Of a stretch of 64,000 nucleotides of DNA, positions 1 through 8,061 are shown piece by piece. The notes beneath the pieces were generated by a model. The model had not been told where the DNA came from. It ran no database searches and saw nothing but the letters and a program-made list of their open reading frames with translations. This DNA comes from Methanoculleus sp. UBA430 (GTDB lineage Archaea > Halobacteriota > Methanomicrobia > Methanomicrobiales > Methanoculleaceae): positions 1 to 64,000 of the forward strand of contig NZ_DAXW01000012.1 of the NCBI RefSeq assembly GCF_002506585.1. The letters run 5' to 3'. Position 1 is the stretch's first letter; every line of letters begins with the position of its first letter. Both the position numbers and the translations under genes were made by a program.

Positions 1-573
1 CCGACCGGGAACGTGACCCCGACACCGACGACGACGCCGGTGACGCCGGGGGCGGAGAGCATAGAGCTCGAACTTTATGAGGGCTGGAACTTCGTCTCGA
101 TCCCGCGACCGCTCTCTGCGGGCAACAACACCGTGGCGGCGGTCTTCGGCGATCTCGACACCGGCGGCCGACCTGTCTACACCTTTGCCCCGGCGAGCGG
201 CTTCACCCCTCTGGGCGATAACGAGACCCTGGAAGTCCTTGAAGGATACTGGGTCTACTCGGCCGAGGATACGACACTGCAGCTGAACCTCAGCACCAAT
301 CCGATGAGGGCTCCTGCAGTGCGGACGCTCAGTCCGGGCTGGAACGCCATCGGCTACTCCGACCTGACCGAACGGACTGCTGATGAGACGCTCACGTCGG
401 TGGAAGACGTCTGGGTCCTTGTCGTCGGCTTCGACGCAGAGAACCAGGCCTACCGGCCGGCGCTCATCAACAACGTGACCGGGGCGCAGGGCGAGAACCA
501 GAGGCTCTCACCGACCGAGGGCTACTGGCTGTTCGTGACCGAGGATGGCAGACTGGCTGCCATCAGCGCCTAA
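1..573 (+). CDS. C-terminal part of a secreted/surface protein (5' end outside window)
   Basis: The reading frame is open from base 1, so the gene starts before the window. It begins in a Pro/Thr-rich linker (PTPTTTPVTPG), as is common between domains of archaeal surface proteins. Two related segments follow, each centred on a Gly-Trp-Asn motif (EGWNFVSIPRP and LSPGWNAIGYSD) and each ending in a Gly-Tyr-Trp motif (EGYWVYS and EGYWLF), so the region looks like a tandem repeat of about 80 residues. There is no C-terminal membrane anchor. I infer an extracellular protein; I cannot name its function. The stop at 571-573 is followed at once by a T-run. Confidence 0.7.
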   Translation, partial: PTGNVTPTPTTTPVTPGAESIELELYEGWNFVSIPRPLSAGNNTVAAVFGDLDTGGRPVYTFAPASGFTPLGDNETLEVLEGYWVYSAEDTTLQLNLSTNPMRAPAVRTLSPGWNAIGYSDLTERTADETLTSVEDVWVLVVGFDAENQAYRPALINNVTGAQGENQRLSPTEGYWLFVTEDGRLAAISA

Positions 574-574
574 C

Positions 575-582
575 TTTTTTTT
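575..582 (+). terminator. oligo-T terminator
   Basis: Eight consecutive T directly follow the stop codon of the upstream surface-protein gene. Oligo-T tracts on the coding strand are the usual intrinsic termination signal in archaea. Confidence 0.6.
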
Positions 583-723
583 GACCGTTGCTTCTCGCTC
601 GCTCGTGCTTCACCAACAGCATGGGCGCGGGCTGAGCGGAGCGGCCTGAAGCAGGCTCTGATGCAAAATAGGTCTTTAGTGGAGGTGACCCGGCGTGAAG
701 GGGAGCCTTCTGCCGTGGGCCAC

Positions 724-999
724 TCACTCCGGCGTTGCCGTATACTCCTGCATCAGGGCGTCACCGTATGCCGCTTTCTTCTTCGTCGGGATGTAATTGA
801 ACTCGCTCGCCCACCTGAGAAGTTCGTCGCGGATTGCGGCGTCGTTTTCGAGATGCAGGTCCCGCACACCGGCGACAATGAACTCGAGCTGGTTGATGCC
901 GGTCTCCCTCCCGTCCACGAGGACCGTCTTGATCTTGATCGCGTCCGGCCGGATCCCGCCGCAGATGGTGCAGTAGTCGCCCTCTTTCTCGTTTGTCAT
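724..999 (-). CDS. small conserved CxxC protein, function unknown
   Basis: A 91-residue protein with an N-terminal CTIC motif (residues 10-13) followed by Gly-Gly, which could bind a metal or act as a redox thiol pair. The remainder is hydrophilic with predicted helices. The start at 999 is chosen because GAGTGAG lies just upstream and the cupin gene ends five bases before it; a longer open frame further upstream runs antisense-like through that cupin. It is the last gene of a minus-strand series cupin / polyferredoxin / cupin, so a redox or metal role is an inference. I do not recognise the family with certainty. Confidence 0.65.
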   Translation of the reverse strand: MTNEKEGDYCTICGGIRPDAIKIKTVLVDGRETGINQLEFIVAGVRDLHLENDAAIRDELLRWASEFNYIPTKKKAAYGDALMQEYTATPE

Positions 1000-1004
1000 G
1001 GATC

Positions 1005-1340
1005 TCACTCCCGAATCATCGTCAGCGACATCTTGAACCGGGTTATGGCCGAGAGGGCGTGGGGGGCGTTTGCCGGGAAGATGATCGTCTCCCCTTCCTT
1101 CATCTGGTGCGTCTCGCCCGCCACCCAGACCTCGCACTCCCCGTCGAGGATCGTCACCACCGCATCGTAAGGCGCGGTGTGCTCCGAGAGCCCCTCGTCC
1201 TCGTCGAACGAGAAGAGGGTGATGCTCCCCGAGGGTTTGTTGATAACCATCCTGCTCGCCACGGTCCCGTCCTGGTAGGAGACAAGGTCCGCCAACCGGA
1301 GGACCTTCCCCCGCAACTCTGCACGTTTCTCTTCTGACAT
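1005..1340 (-). CDS. cupin-domain protein
   Basis: A 111-residue single-domain cupin. The first cupin motif is visible as PYDAVVTILDGECEVWVAGE and the second as the stretch GETIIFPANAPHALSAI; the metal-binding His set is incomplete in motif 1, with no HxH pair, while a His is kept in motif 2 (PHAL). Small cupins like this usually bind a metal or small ligand as dimers. It lies five bases upstream of the CxxC protein gene, suggesting one transcript. A second cupin, at 2166-2513, sits two genes away. Substrate unknown. Confidence 0.8.
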   Translation of the reverse strand: MSEEKRAELRGKVLRLADLVSYQDGTVASRMVINKPSGSITLFSFDEDEGLSEHTAPYDAVVTILDGECEVWVAGETHQMKEGETIIFPANAPHALSAITRFKMSLTMIRE

Positions 1341-1382
1341 AATTCAACCACTCACTGTATAACTCACTCTTCTTCCGGCAAT

Positions 1383-2159
1383 CTACTTTTCGCCCCGTGT
1401 ATACACAAGCGCTCCGTCCACCGGGCACGCCTCCGTGCACCGGCCGCAGAGGTAGCACTCCCCGAGACGGTCATCGGGCCTCGCTGCTCCGGTCGGGCAT
1501 GCCCGTTCGCACTTCCGGCAGCCGATGCAGGCGTCCGTCCGCCGGAGCCGGTAGAGGGCCCTTGACGCCGCGGGAGCGAGGAGGGCGCCGTAGGGGCAGA
1601 CGTACCGGCAGAACGGCCGGTAGACGACGGCGGAGAGGAGGACGATCGAAAGGAAGACGAAGAACGATACGCTCGCGACCGTGAGGTTGAAGAAGTCCGC
1701 GAGGCCGATGAGCCCGAGGAGGTTTATCCCGAGCCCGAGGCCGGCGGCGAGGAAGACGACGAAGACACCCGCCCTGACCGCCGTCGGGACCCGGCTGTCG
1801 CTGTTGCCGCGTTTCTTTGTCGGCACGAGATGCATGAGTTCCTGGACGGCGCCCACGGGGCAGATCTGCCCGCAGATGATCCGGCCGACTACGAGGGTGA
1901 GGACGATGAAGGCGAGCGTCCCGACGAGTGCCGCAGGGAGCGGCGCCCCGAGGGCCGCCGCGTCCCGGAGGACGACGGCCTGCAGTTGGTAGGGGAAGAC
2001 CGGCGCAAAGACCAGGAACCCGAGGAGTACCGAGACGACGAGGAACGGCACTGCTCGCCGCCGGGTGAACCGGCCCGAGCGCCAGAGCCAGGCAAGGGCG
2101 GCAAAAGCAAGGAGGGCGTAGATGAAGCCCACACTGTTCGGGATCGACTCAACGACCAT
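1383..2159 (-). CDS. NapH/CcoG-like membrane polyferredoxin
   Basis: A 258-residue integral membrane iron-sulfur protein. Residues 10-55, 80-95, 130-150 and 160-180 are hydrophobic helices. Two CxxxCP membrane motifs are present (CGQICP, residues 96-101; CRYVCPYG, 184-191), as in the NapH/RdxA group. The C-terminus carries two 4Fe-4S motifs, CIGCRKCERACP (211-222) and CYLCGRCTEACP (235-246). Family members move electrons between membrane carriers and soluble redox enzymes. It lies seven bases after the upstream cupin gene, so both are probably cotranscribed. The partner enzyme is unknown; the nearby CooS homologue is a candidate by context only. Confidence 0.85.
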   Translation of the reverse strand: MVVESIPNSVGFIYALLAFAALAWLWRSGRFTRRRAVPFLVVSVLLGFLVFAPVFPYQLQAVVLRDAAALGAPLPAALVGTLAFIVLTLVVGRIICGQICPVGAVQELMHLVPTKKRGNSDSRVPTAVRAGVFVVFLAAGLGLGINLLGLIGLADFFNLTVASVSFFVFLSIVLLSAVVYRPFCRYVCPYGALLAPAASRALYRLRRTDACIGCRKCERACPTGAARPDDRLGECYLCGRCTEACPVDGALVYTRGEK

Positions 2160-2165
2160 CGTAGC

Positions 2166-2513
2166 TCACAGCAGCCTCGTCCCGGTCGTCGGCCTCGGGA
2201 CCTTCACCACGAGCACCCGGAAGGTGCTGTCGCTCTCGTTCATCCAGCGGTGCGGGATCGTTGCCGGGCTGTCGACCAGATGGTCCTTGCCGACCTCGGT
2301 ACGCTCGTCGCCGATCTCGACGATCCCCGTCCCCTCGAGGACGTAGAAGAAGACGTCCACCGGGGTGATGTGCTTCTTGAGCGACTCTCCCGGCGCAAGC
2401 GTGATCACAACCGCGTTCGCGTGCTCGGTGTCGTAGATCTTCCGGACGTCGACATGGTGCGGCGTCTCGCTGATCGGCACCTCTGCTACATCAACAATTT
2501 TCATATCATTCAT
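2166..2513 (-). CDS. cupin-domain protein
   Basis: A 115-residue cupin. The core shows KKHITPVDVFFYVLEGTG with a conserved Gly turn, then DHLVDSPATIPHRWMN as the second motif, which keeps a His. It is predicted to be a small beta-barrel binding a metal or small molecule. A second Met at residue 4 is an equally possible start. The gene starts 21 bases after the DUF2115 gene ends and is followed after seven bases by the polyferredoxin gene, so this looks like one operon. The pairing of two cupins with a membrane polyferredoxin is unusual. Confidence 0.8.
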   Translation of the reverse strand: MNDMKIVDVAEVPISETPHHVDVRKIYDTEHANAVVITLAPGESLKKHITPVDVFFYVLEGTGIVEIGDERTEVGKDHLVDSPATIPHRWMNESDSTFRVLVVKVPRPTTGTRLL

Positions 2514-2534
2514 CTCCAGTCTGTCGTATCACGT

Positions 2535-3305
2535 TCATCCCTTATAATTCGTCCAGTAGTTTTCGAGGCTCTCCCGCCGCCGCCGCTCGTGGCGGCGGGC
2601 CCGCATCTCCGGGAAGGTCGGTTCCGTGCTCTGGACCGCCGGGCAGTAGGGGCAGAGAGCATACGATACGTCGTCGGCCTTATCCCTGACCGGGCAGAGG
2701 TAGGCCCCCTCCCATTCGTCGACGATCTGCCCTCCGGGGAACGGGGTGCCGACCGGGTGGGCGGGCTCTTCGAGGACAAAGATCGTGAACCCGGAGAGGA
2801 GGTACTTCAGGTAGAGGTACTTCGGGTCCTTCTCCCGCGCCTTCTCGCTACAGGCCTCCGCCACCATAGCGCAGTACGCGCCGAGAGCCGGGTCCGGGGG
2901 GTCGTCGGATCCGCCGCCGTTCCGGGAGAGGAGGACCAGCCGGTGGTGTGCCGAAAAGATCTCCTCCCGGACGCTTTCAAGGAGCCGGTCGCGGTAGTCC
3001 TCCGGGAGGTCGGCAACCTTCCGCTCGAACCGGGCGTGCATCGTCTCGAGGTCGTGCAGGTCAAACGCGTTCATCTCGTCGGCGATCGCGTGGAGGAGGT
3101 CCTTCTTCGTCGTTGCCTCCTGCATTCGCCGGCACGCTCTCCTGATCGCCGCCACCGATATCGACTGCCCGTCCCCGGCCTCGCCTTCATCATCAAAGGG
3201 GTCGATGATGAAGGAGCAGGCGTCGGCGGGGCCGGCCCCGGACGTCTCACGGTCTTCCCGGCCGATGAGCCGCAGGATACGGTTCAGGATCGTTTCCAGC
3301 CGCAT
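2535..3305 (-). CDS. DUF2115 (UPF0305) family protein
   Basis: A 256-residue soluble protein matching the pattern of the methanogen-enriched DUF2115 family as I recall it: a helical N-terminal half (ADEMNAFDLHDLETMHARFE), a central YLKYLLSGFTIFVL segment, and a Cys-containing C-terminal part (GAYLCPVRDKADDVSYALC, then PYCPA). The Cys-rich end may bind a metal. Function is unknown in the family. It is divergent from the TrmB-type regulator across a 76-base spacer, so that regulator may control it. It heads the minus-strand run towards the cupins. Confidence 0.7.
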   Translation of the reverse strand: MRLETILNRILRLIGREDRETSGAGPADACSFIIDPFDDEGEAGDGQSISVAAIRRACRRMQEATTKKDLLHAIADEMNAFDLHDLETMHARFERKVADLPEDYRDRLLESVREEIFSAHHRLVLLSRNGGGSDDPPDPALGAYCAMVAEACSEKAREKDPKYLYLKYLLSGFTIFVLEEPAHPVGTPFPGGQIVDEWEGAYLCPVRDKADDVSYALCPYCPAVQSTEPTFPEMRARRHERRRRESLENYWTNYKG

Positions 3306-3344
3306 GGTCTCACCAGAGCTTGACAGGAGATCATGAGACGCGGA

Positions 3345-3381
3345 GAGGTTTAATCATGGTGTAACTTTCATAGTAACAACT
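3345..3381 (+). promoter_or_regulatory. promoter and candidate operator of the TrmB-type gene
   Basis: An AT-rich stretch (GTTTAATC) lies about 35 bases upstream of the start, followed by two direct GTAAC repeats separated by seven bases and ending six bases before the ATG. The repeats could be an autoregulatory site; this is inference. Confidence 0.35.
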
Positions 3382-4188
3382 ATGGACAGTCTCGTCCGGA
3401 ACCTGACGACCCTCGGATTGACGGAGTACGAAGCCCGGGTCTATGCGGCCCTCGTCGGGATCGGCGAGGGGAGCGCCCGCCAGGTCCACGAAGCGAGCGC
3501 CGTCCCCCGCCCGAGGGTCTACGACATCGCCGAAGGGCTTGCCGCACGGGGTTTCATCACGGTCCGGCGGGGGAACCCCTATGTCTACATCCCGGCCGAA
3601 CCCGCCGTCGTCATCCGTCACCTGAAGAGCGCGGCCGATGCCGCGGCGACGGCGGCGGTGCAGGACCTGGAGGCGCTCTCCCTCGACGCCCGGGCGAAGA
3701 ACTCGCCGATCTGGTACGTGCAGGGGGAGTGGAGCATCCGGCGCCACGCGGAGTCGCTCGCCGCGGGCGTCACCCGCGACCTTGCGGTCGTCTGCCTGGA
3801 CTACGGCGAGATCGGTGAGTTCGCCCGGCTGATCGCCGATACGTCACGGGACCACCCGGTGAGCGTCCTCCTCCCGAACGGGAAGCGCGGGATCACAAAG
3901 CCGCTCGGAGACGCATCGCTCTACGCCCCGAAACCGTTCTGCACCTTCTTCCAGGAGAACGTCTTTGAGAAGGTCTACTGTGCCCCGATCTCGGTGGACG
4001 GGGCGGCGTTTCTGCTCGAGTATATCTTCATCGCCGATGACCGGGTCTGCATGATCGTCTACCGGGAGGACGGGGTCAGGAACGCCGTGGTGATCACCCT
4101 CCCGTTCATCACCTGCGTCCAGCGGCAGTTCGTGAACAGGATGATCGCGACTGCGGAGCGGATCGCGGGGCCGGACGAGGGCCTGTAA
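3382..4188 (+). CDS. TrmB-family transcriptional regulator
   Basis: A 268-residue protein whose N-terminal winged helix is typical of TrmB: LGLTEYEARVYAALVG, then ASAVPRPRVYDIAEGLAARG as helix-turn-helix and recognition helix, followed by the wing FITVRRGNPYVYIP. A short helical linker leads to a C-terminal effector domain (residues about 110-260) of the kind that binds sugars or other ligands in TrmB proteins. It lies between divergent DUF2115 and convergent cooS-like genes, 37 bases from the end of the latter. Control of the redox block is inferred from position. The spacer upstream has two GTAAC repeats. Confidence 0.85.
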   Translation: MDSLVRNLTTLGLTEYEARVYAALVGIGEGSARQVHEASAVPRPRVYDIAEGLAARGFITVRRGNPYVYIPAEPAVVIRHLKSAADAAATAAVQDLEALSLDARAKNSPIWYVQGEWSIRRHAESLAAGVTRDLAVVCLDYGEIGEFARLIADTSRDHPVSVLLPNGKRGITKPLGDASLYAPKPFCTFFQENVFEKVYCAPISVDGAAFLLEYIFIADDRVCMIVYREDGVRNAVVITLPFITCVQRQFVNRMIATAERIAGPDEGL

Positions 4189-4225
4189 CATCCCGGGTGA
4201 CAGGCTAAAAAGAGGATTGTGGTGC

Positions 4226-6136
4226 TTAGAGCCCCAGTTTCGTCCGTTTTGCCTCGATGTGCGCAAGCATCCCCTCCGCAGCCGCCACCGCATCCGTCTC
4301 GACGTGGAGCACCCCGCCGGTGATGCCGGGCAGGTCCTCGGTGAGGAGTTTGACCAGGTCCGGCCCCCCGGTCACGGTCGGGACCGGGTTGACGTAGGTG
4401 TAGAGGCCGAGCGCGAGCGCGAAGAGGGCGTCGATCGTCGCCTTCTGCTCCATGTACTCCGGGGCGGCGACGGCGACCGGGAGGTCCGGGAGCGGCACGC
4501 CGCCGAGGGCGTCGGAGACCGAGAAGAGGAGGTCGGCGCACCGGCCGGTGTCGGTGCAGGTCCCGAACCCGAGGACCGGCGGCACGCCGAGCGCCGTGCA
4601 GAGGCCCTTCAGCCCCGGGCCGGCCTTCTCCTTCGCCTCAGGTGAGCAGAGCCCGGCGACCTGGAGCGCGGCGACGCCGCACCCCATCCCGAGGACCAGG
4701 ATGTCGCGGGCGATCAGGTTCTCTGCGACCGCGACGGTGTGGACGTCCTGCCCGGAGTCGCGCAACGTGGTGCAGGAGACGAGCCCGACAATGCCCCGGA
4801 TGGTGCCGTCCTTGATTGCTCCGAGCAGCGGGTCGAGGCTCCCGCCGAGCGCTGCAACGATGCTCTCGGGGGCGAACCCGACCACCGCCTCCCGGACGGG
4901 AAGGCCGCGGATCGGCTCGATCGTGGTATGCCGTTCCTTGAAGTTCTCGATCCCCATCGAGAGGAGGGTCGCTGCCTGCTCTTTTGCCTCCTCGGGGACG
5001 TACTCGAGCCGGTCGGTCCCGCCCTCGAAGACCACGACCTCGCTGACCGGGATCAGTTTGAAGTGGTACTTCTCGGCGTAGAGGGGATCGAGCGGGAGCG
5101 AACAGTTCATGTCGGCCGCAAAGACGTCGACCGCCCCGGTGGCGAGCACCGCCTCCTGCATGATCCAGTTCCCCGTGTAGCCGTAGAAGACGTCGTCCAT
5201 CTCCCTCCGCTGGATCAGTTCCTGCCCGGTCTCGATGTTCGCGATGACCCGGAGGCCTTTTGCCCCCGCGTCCTTTGCCTTCTGCTGCCACTCCCCGGTG
5301 CGGGCGAGGTCGATGAGGGCGAACCCGAGGAAGGGCTCGTGGCCGTTCGGGAGGATGTTGACGTAGTCGGGGTCGAGCACCCCGAGGTCGACCCGCATCG
5401 GGTGCGGTTGCGGGACGCCGTAGAGGATGTCCTGGATGTACTCGAGGACGATCTGGCTCTGGTAGGCCATAGCGACGCCAAGGCGCATTGCCCGCATGGC
5501 GTGGCTCGCGAACCAGCCGTCGACGTTCGTCAGGGTGGATGCGGTAACGACGATCGTCTCCCCGTAGATCCCGCCCGGAAAGAGGCCAAGTTTTTTCCAG
5601 ACCTCCTTTCGCTCCTCTGGGGCGAGCCGCTCCACGATCAGGCTCGGCTCGTAGGTGAACCGGTGGAAGTCCTCCTCGACGAAGTCGCAGAGCCGGAGGG
5701 CTACCTCGGCGTCGCTCCCGCCGGTATCGATCCCGAGCCGCCCTGCAAACGTCCGGAGTTTCTCCGGCTCGGCGATTGAGAACGGTGTCTTTCCCTCCGC
5801 GGTCGCCCGGAGGGTCCTGACCGCCTGCTGGGCGTGGAAGTGGTAGTTTGACGCACCCATGACGTTCCGCAGCAGCATCATCCGCATCGCCATGCCGTCG
5901 GCGTTGATCCCGCAGACACCCCGCTGGTTCCGGGAGACGTCCGCCCGGCAGGGGCCGTTCGAGCAGAAGTCGCACCGGGCGCCCGCCTGACAGAAAGCGC
6001 ACCGCCGGTCGGGGTCGGTCCCGAGGCCCTGGGCCTCGTAGCGGTCCCAGACGTTCGACATGCCGTCCTTCTTGAGCCGTTCGTAGACGGTCCGGACCGA
6101 ATCGTGGTAGGATATCCTGTCGCTCTCCATGGTCAT
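4226..6136 (-). CDS. cooS: CooS-type Ni-Fe-S carbon monoxide dehydrogenase homologue with altered active-site motifs
   Basis: A 636-residue homologue of monofunctional CO dehydrogenase. The N-terminus carries Cys46-x2-Cys49, fitting a CX2C D-cluster, then Cys55, 58, 63 and 75 for the B-cluster. C-cluster counterparts His265 (NGHEP), Cys345, Cys455, Cys486 and Cys527, and the catalytic Lys565 (APEYMEQKA), are present. However, the usual CCTGNE motif reads IETGQE (301-306), which removes the Cys ligand of the pendant iron, and the His-tunnel region reads NYHFHAQQ. Classical CO oxidation is therefore doubtful. Context: TrmB-type regulator convergent, DUF488 gene upstream by 45 bases, cupins and polyferredoxin nearby. 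Confidence 0.85.
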   Translation of the reverse strand: MTMESDRISYHDSVRTVYERLKKDGMSNVWDRYEAQGLGTDPDRRCAFCQAGARCDFCSNGPCRADVSRNQRGVCGINADGMAMRMMLLRNVMGASNYHFHAQQAVRTLRATAEGKTPFSIAEPEKLRTFAGRLGIDTGGSDAEVALRLCDFVEEDFHRFTYEPSLIVERLAPEERKEVWKKLGLFPGGIYGETIVVTASTLTNVDGWFASHAMRAMRLGVAMAYQSQIVLEYIQDILYGVPQPHPMRVDLGVLDPDYVNILPNGHEPFLGFALIDLARTGEWQQKAKDAGAKGLRVIANIETGQELIQRREMDDVFYGYTGNWIMQEAVLATGAVDVFAADMNCSLPLDPLYAEKYHFKLIPVSEVVVFEGGTDRLEYVPEEAKEQAATLLSMGIENFKERHTTIEPIRGLPVREAVVGFAPESIVAALGGSLDPLLGAIKDGTIRGIVGLVSCTTLRDSGQDVHTVAVAENLIARDILVLGMGCGVAALQVAGLCSPEAKEKAGPGLKGLCTALGVPPVLGFGTCTDTGRCADLLFSVSDALGGVPLPDLPVAVAAPEYMEQKATIDALFALALGLYTYVNPVPTVTGGPDLVKLLTEDLPGITGGVLHVETDAVAAAEGMLAHIEAKRTKLGL

Positions 6137-6181
6137 GGAGGAGGGAACCAGACTGGAGCCGTAAAAAAGTATCGGTGCCGC

Positions 6182-6526
6182 TTATTCTTCCTCGATATAC
6201 CGCTTCAGCGCCACGGCATTGTTCCGCTCCTCATCCCGGGCGGCGTAGAGGAGCGTGACGGTTCCACCAGTCGCTTCCTGCCGGAGCCGGGCGAGCACTT
6301 CCTCCTTGCCCTCGAGTTCGGCACGGTAGCGCCGCAGGAACTCCTCCCACTTCGCCGGATCGTGCCCGAACCAGCGGCGCAATTCGTTCGTCGGTGCGAG
6401 GTCCTTCTCCCACCGGTCAATCTTTGCCTCCTCCTTCGAGACGCCCCGGGGCCAGAGCCGGTCGACGAGAACCCGGGTCCCGTCGTCCGCCGAGGGTTCT
6501 TCATAGATTCGTTTCGTGCGTAGCAT
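6182..6526 (-). CDS. DUF488 family protein
   Basis: A 114-residue protein with the family hallmark VDRLWPRGVSKEEAKIDRW at residues 21-39 and the later pattern FGHDPAKWEEFLRRYRAEL. DUF488 proteins are small, soluble and of unresolved function. The start at 6526 (MLRTKRIYEE) gives the standard N-terminus of the family; the open frame extends further upstream but with low-complexity Arg-rich sequence. It precedes the cooS homologue on the same strand, with a likely separate promoter for cooS in the 45-base gap. Confidence 0.8.
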   Translation of the reverse strand: MLRTKRIYEEPSADDGTRVLVDRLWPRGVSKEEAKIDRWEKDLAPTNELRRWFGHDPAKWEEFLRRYRAELEGKEEVLARLRQEATGGTVTLLYAARDEERNNAVALKRYIEEE

Positions 6527-6641
6527 ACGACGGGGATACGACGCCCCCTCACATAATACTCTCGTGCGAAACCGTCTCCCCTCCACCCCACTCCCCGACC
6601 GTCGCGACTTCCGGTAGCATCGTCGCCGCCGGCTCGGCAAC

Positions 6642-6650
6642 ATATAAATA
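6642..6650 (+). promoter_or_regulatory. TATA box of the cupredoxin lipoprotein gene
   Basis: ATATAAATA is centred 28 bases upstream of the ATG at 6674. In archaea transcription begins about 25 bases after the TATA box, so the mRNA is probably leaderless. Confidence 0.65.
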
Positions 6651-6673
6651 TACGGTCGGGGATCGTCTCCCGC

Positions 6674-7195
6674 ATGAAGCCTACCCTACTCCTTCTCGCC
6701 GCACTCCTCGTCGTCGCTGCCGGCATCCTGGCCGCAGGGTGCACCTCGCCGGGCGGCAACGTCACCCAGCCGACGACGCTGCCGACCGAGACGGCGACAA
6801 TCCCGACCGAGATCGAGACTCCCACAGCGACGGCGCCGACCGGAACCGGGACCGTTACAGCGACAACAGGCGTCACAACGTCTGCGACCACCGCAGCGGG
6901 CGGCGAGGCCACGACCGTCGATCTCACCGCCGATGCCATGGCGTTCGACACGAGCACGATCACGGTGCCGGCGGGGGCGGAGGTGACGGTGAACTTCGAC
7001 AACCAGGACGACGGCATCCCCCACAACGTCGCGGTCTACACCGACTCCTCGGCGACCGAGGCGATCTTCGTGGGTGATGTCATCACCGGGCCTGCCGAGA
7101 CCACCTACACCTTCACGGCGCCGGCCGAACCCGGGACCTACTACTTCCGGTGCGACGTGCACCCGGAGATGAACGGCGACTTCGTCGTGGAATGA
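6674..7195 (+). CDS. cupredoxin-domain lipoprotein
   Basis: A 173-residue exported protein. Residues 1-22 form a signal peptide ending in a lipobox (ILAAGC), so the mature protein is likely lipid-anchored at Cys22. A Thr/Pro-rich linker of about 55 residues follows. The C-terminal 95 residues are a plastocyanin-like domain with type I copper ligands: His in PHNVAVY, Cys in YYFRCDVH, His in the same stretch, and Met in HPEMNGD. It should act as an electron carrier outside the cytoplasmic membrane. Its domain is almost the same as the C-terminus of the sugar-dehydrogenase fusion at 10947-13007. Confidence 0.85.
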   Translation: MKPTLLLLAALLVVAAGILAAGCTSPGGNVTQPTTLPTETATIPTEIETPTATAPTGTGTVTATTGVTTSATTAAGGEATTVDLTADAMAFDTSTITVPAGAEVTVNFDNQDDGIPHNVAVYTDSSATEAIFVGDVITGPAETTYTFTAPAEPGTYYFRCDVHPEMNGDFVVE

Positions 7196-8061
7196 CGCAG
7201 GAGAAGGAAACGGGGTTACTCCAATCTCTCCTCCTTCATGATCGCCGGGGCTCTGGCAGAATGCAGCACAGGCCTGCTTTCCGGTGAGTTTCGCTCGTTC
7301 TCTCGTCCACCGATGAGTGCCCTATAACCGCTGATCCGCGCAAGATTCGGCAGCTCACCGATTCGGGTGGAGGGCTGCCGTCGTGAAACCAGTACAGCGA
7401 TTCTCCATACATAGTACAACCAAAGAGGGCACCGATTGGATTTCACACTCTTTAGCAGGTCTCAATCCCGGGGGCACGCCGGGGCATGGCTTTTCCCGGG
7501 TGTCGCAACACACTGTTCCCGCCCCACCGGAGCGGGGTGCGAATGAGGAAGCCGAAGGCCGGGGGGTGGGGAATGCCAGAGCGAGACGTATGAATATCCA
7601 CGCGGGAGGGGGCCTGCCCCCCCGAAGCCTAACGGCTTCTCGTGCTCCGTTCCTATCGGAACATCGCACTCCCCGTCAAGCCCCTCGCACTCCCGCAGAT
7701 TTCCAGGTGTGCACCTTCTCACCACCGGCGAACCGGACCTGCTCGAGCGTACAGGAGAACCAGAACCCGTTGGTTCCCGCTCGGAGGTCACCGGATCCAC
7801 TAGATCCATCTCTGGAGCAACTGGTACAGCGATTCCGAATTATCGAACTCTTCTGGTACTCGCCCCCATTTCCCGATGGAGTGGGTGCCGGAGCTGGATG
7901 TTCCTCCAAGATCTCCCCATGCTGTGAACCGTGGAGGCTATCGCCTTTGGGGGGTTGCGGGGTGAGATGTCGCAACGCAGGGTTACCGGGCGAAGAGGTC
8001 TAAAACCTCGTCGAGGTGTTCGCTTTCGCCCCGGAGGAGCGAGAGAGACCGCCGTCCGGCG
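7196..8061. other. 866-base region without a convincing gene
   Basis: Short open frames here lack coding character and homologous motifs. The segment 7615-7690 contains hairpin modules (on the minus strand GTTCCGATAGGAAC, linker GGAGCACGAG, then GAAGCCGTTAGGCTTC), matching the element family described in the findings. The remainder may be decayed coding DNA; I see nothing identifiable. Confidence 0.5.

Noticed and set aside
1830..3323. A 497-codon plus-strand frame
   Set aside because: It lies opposite the polyferredoxin, cupin and DUF2115 genes, which have clear family motifs; its own translation is low-complexity and Arg/Asp-rich, as expected for an antisense shadow in GC-rich DNA.
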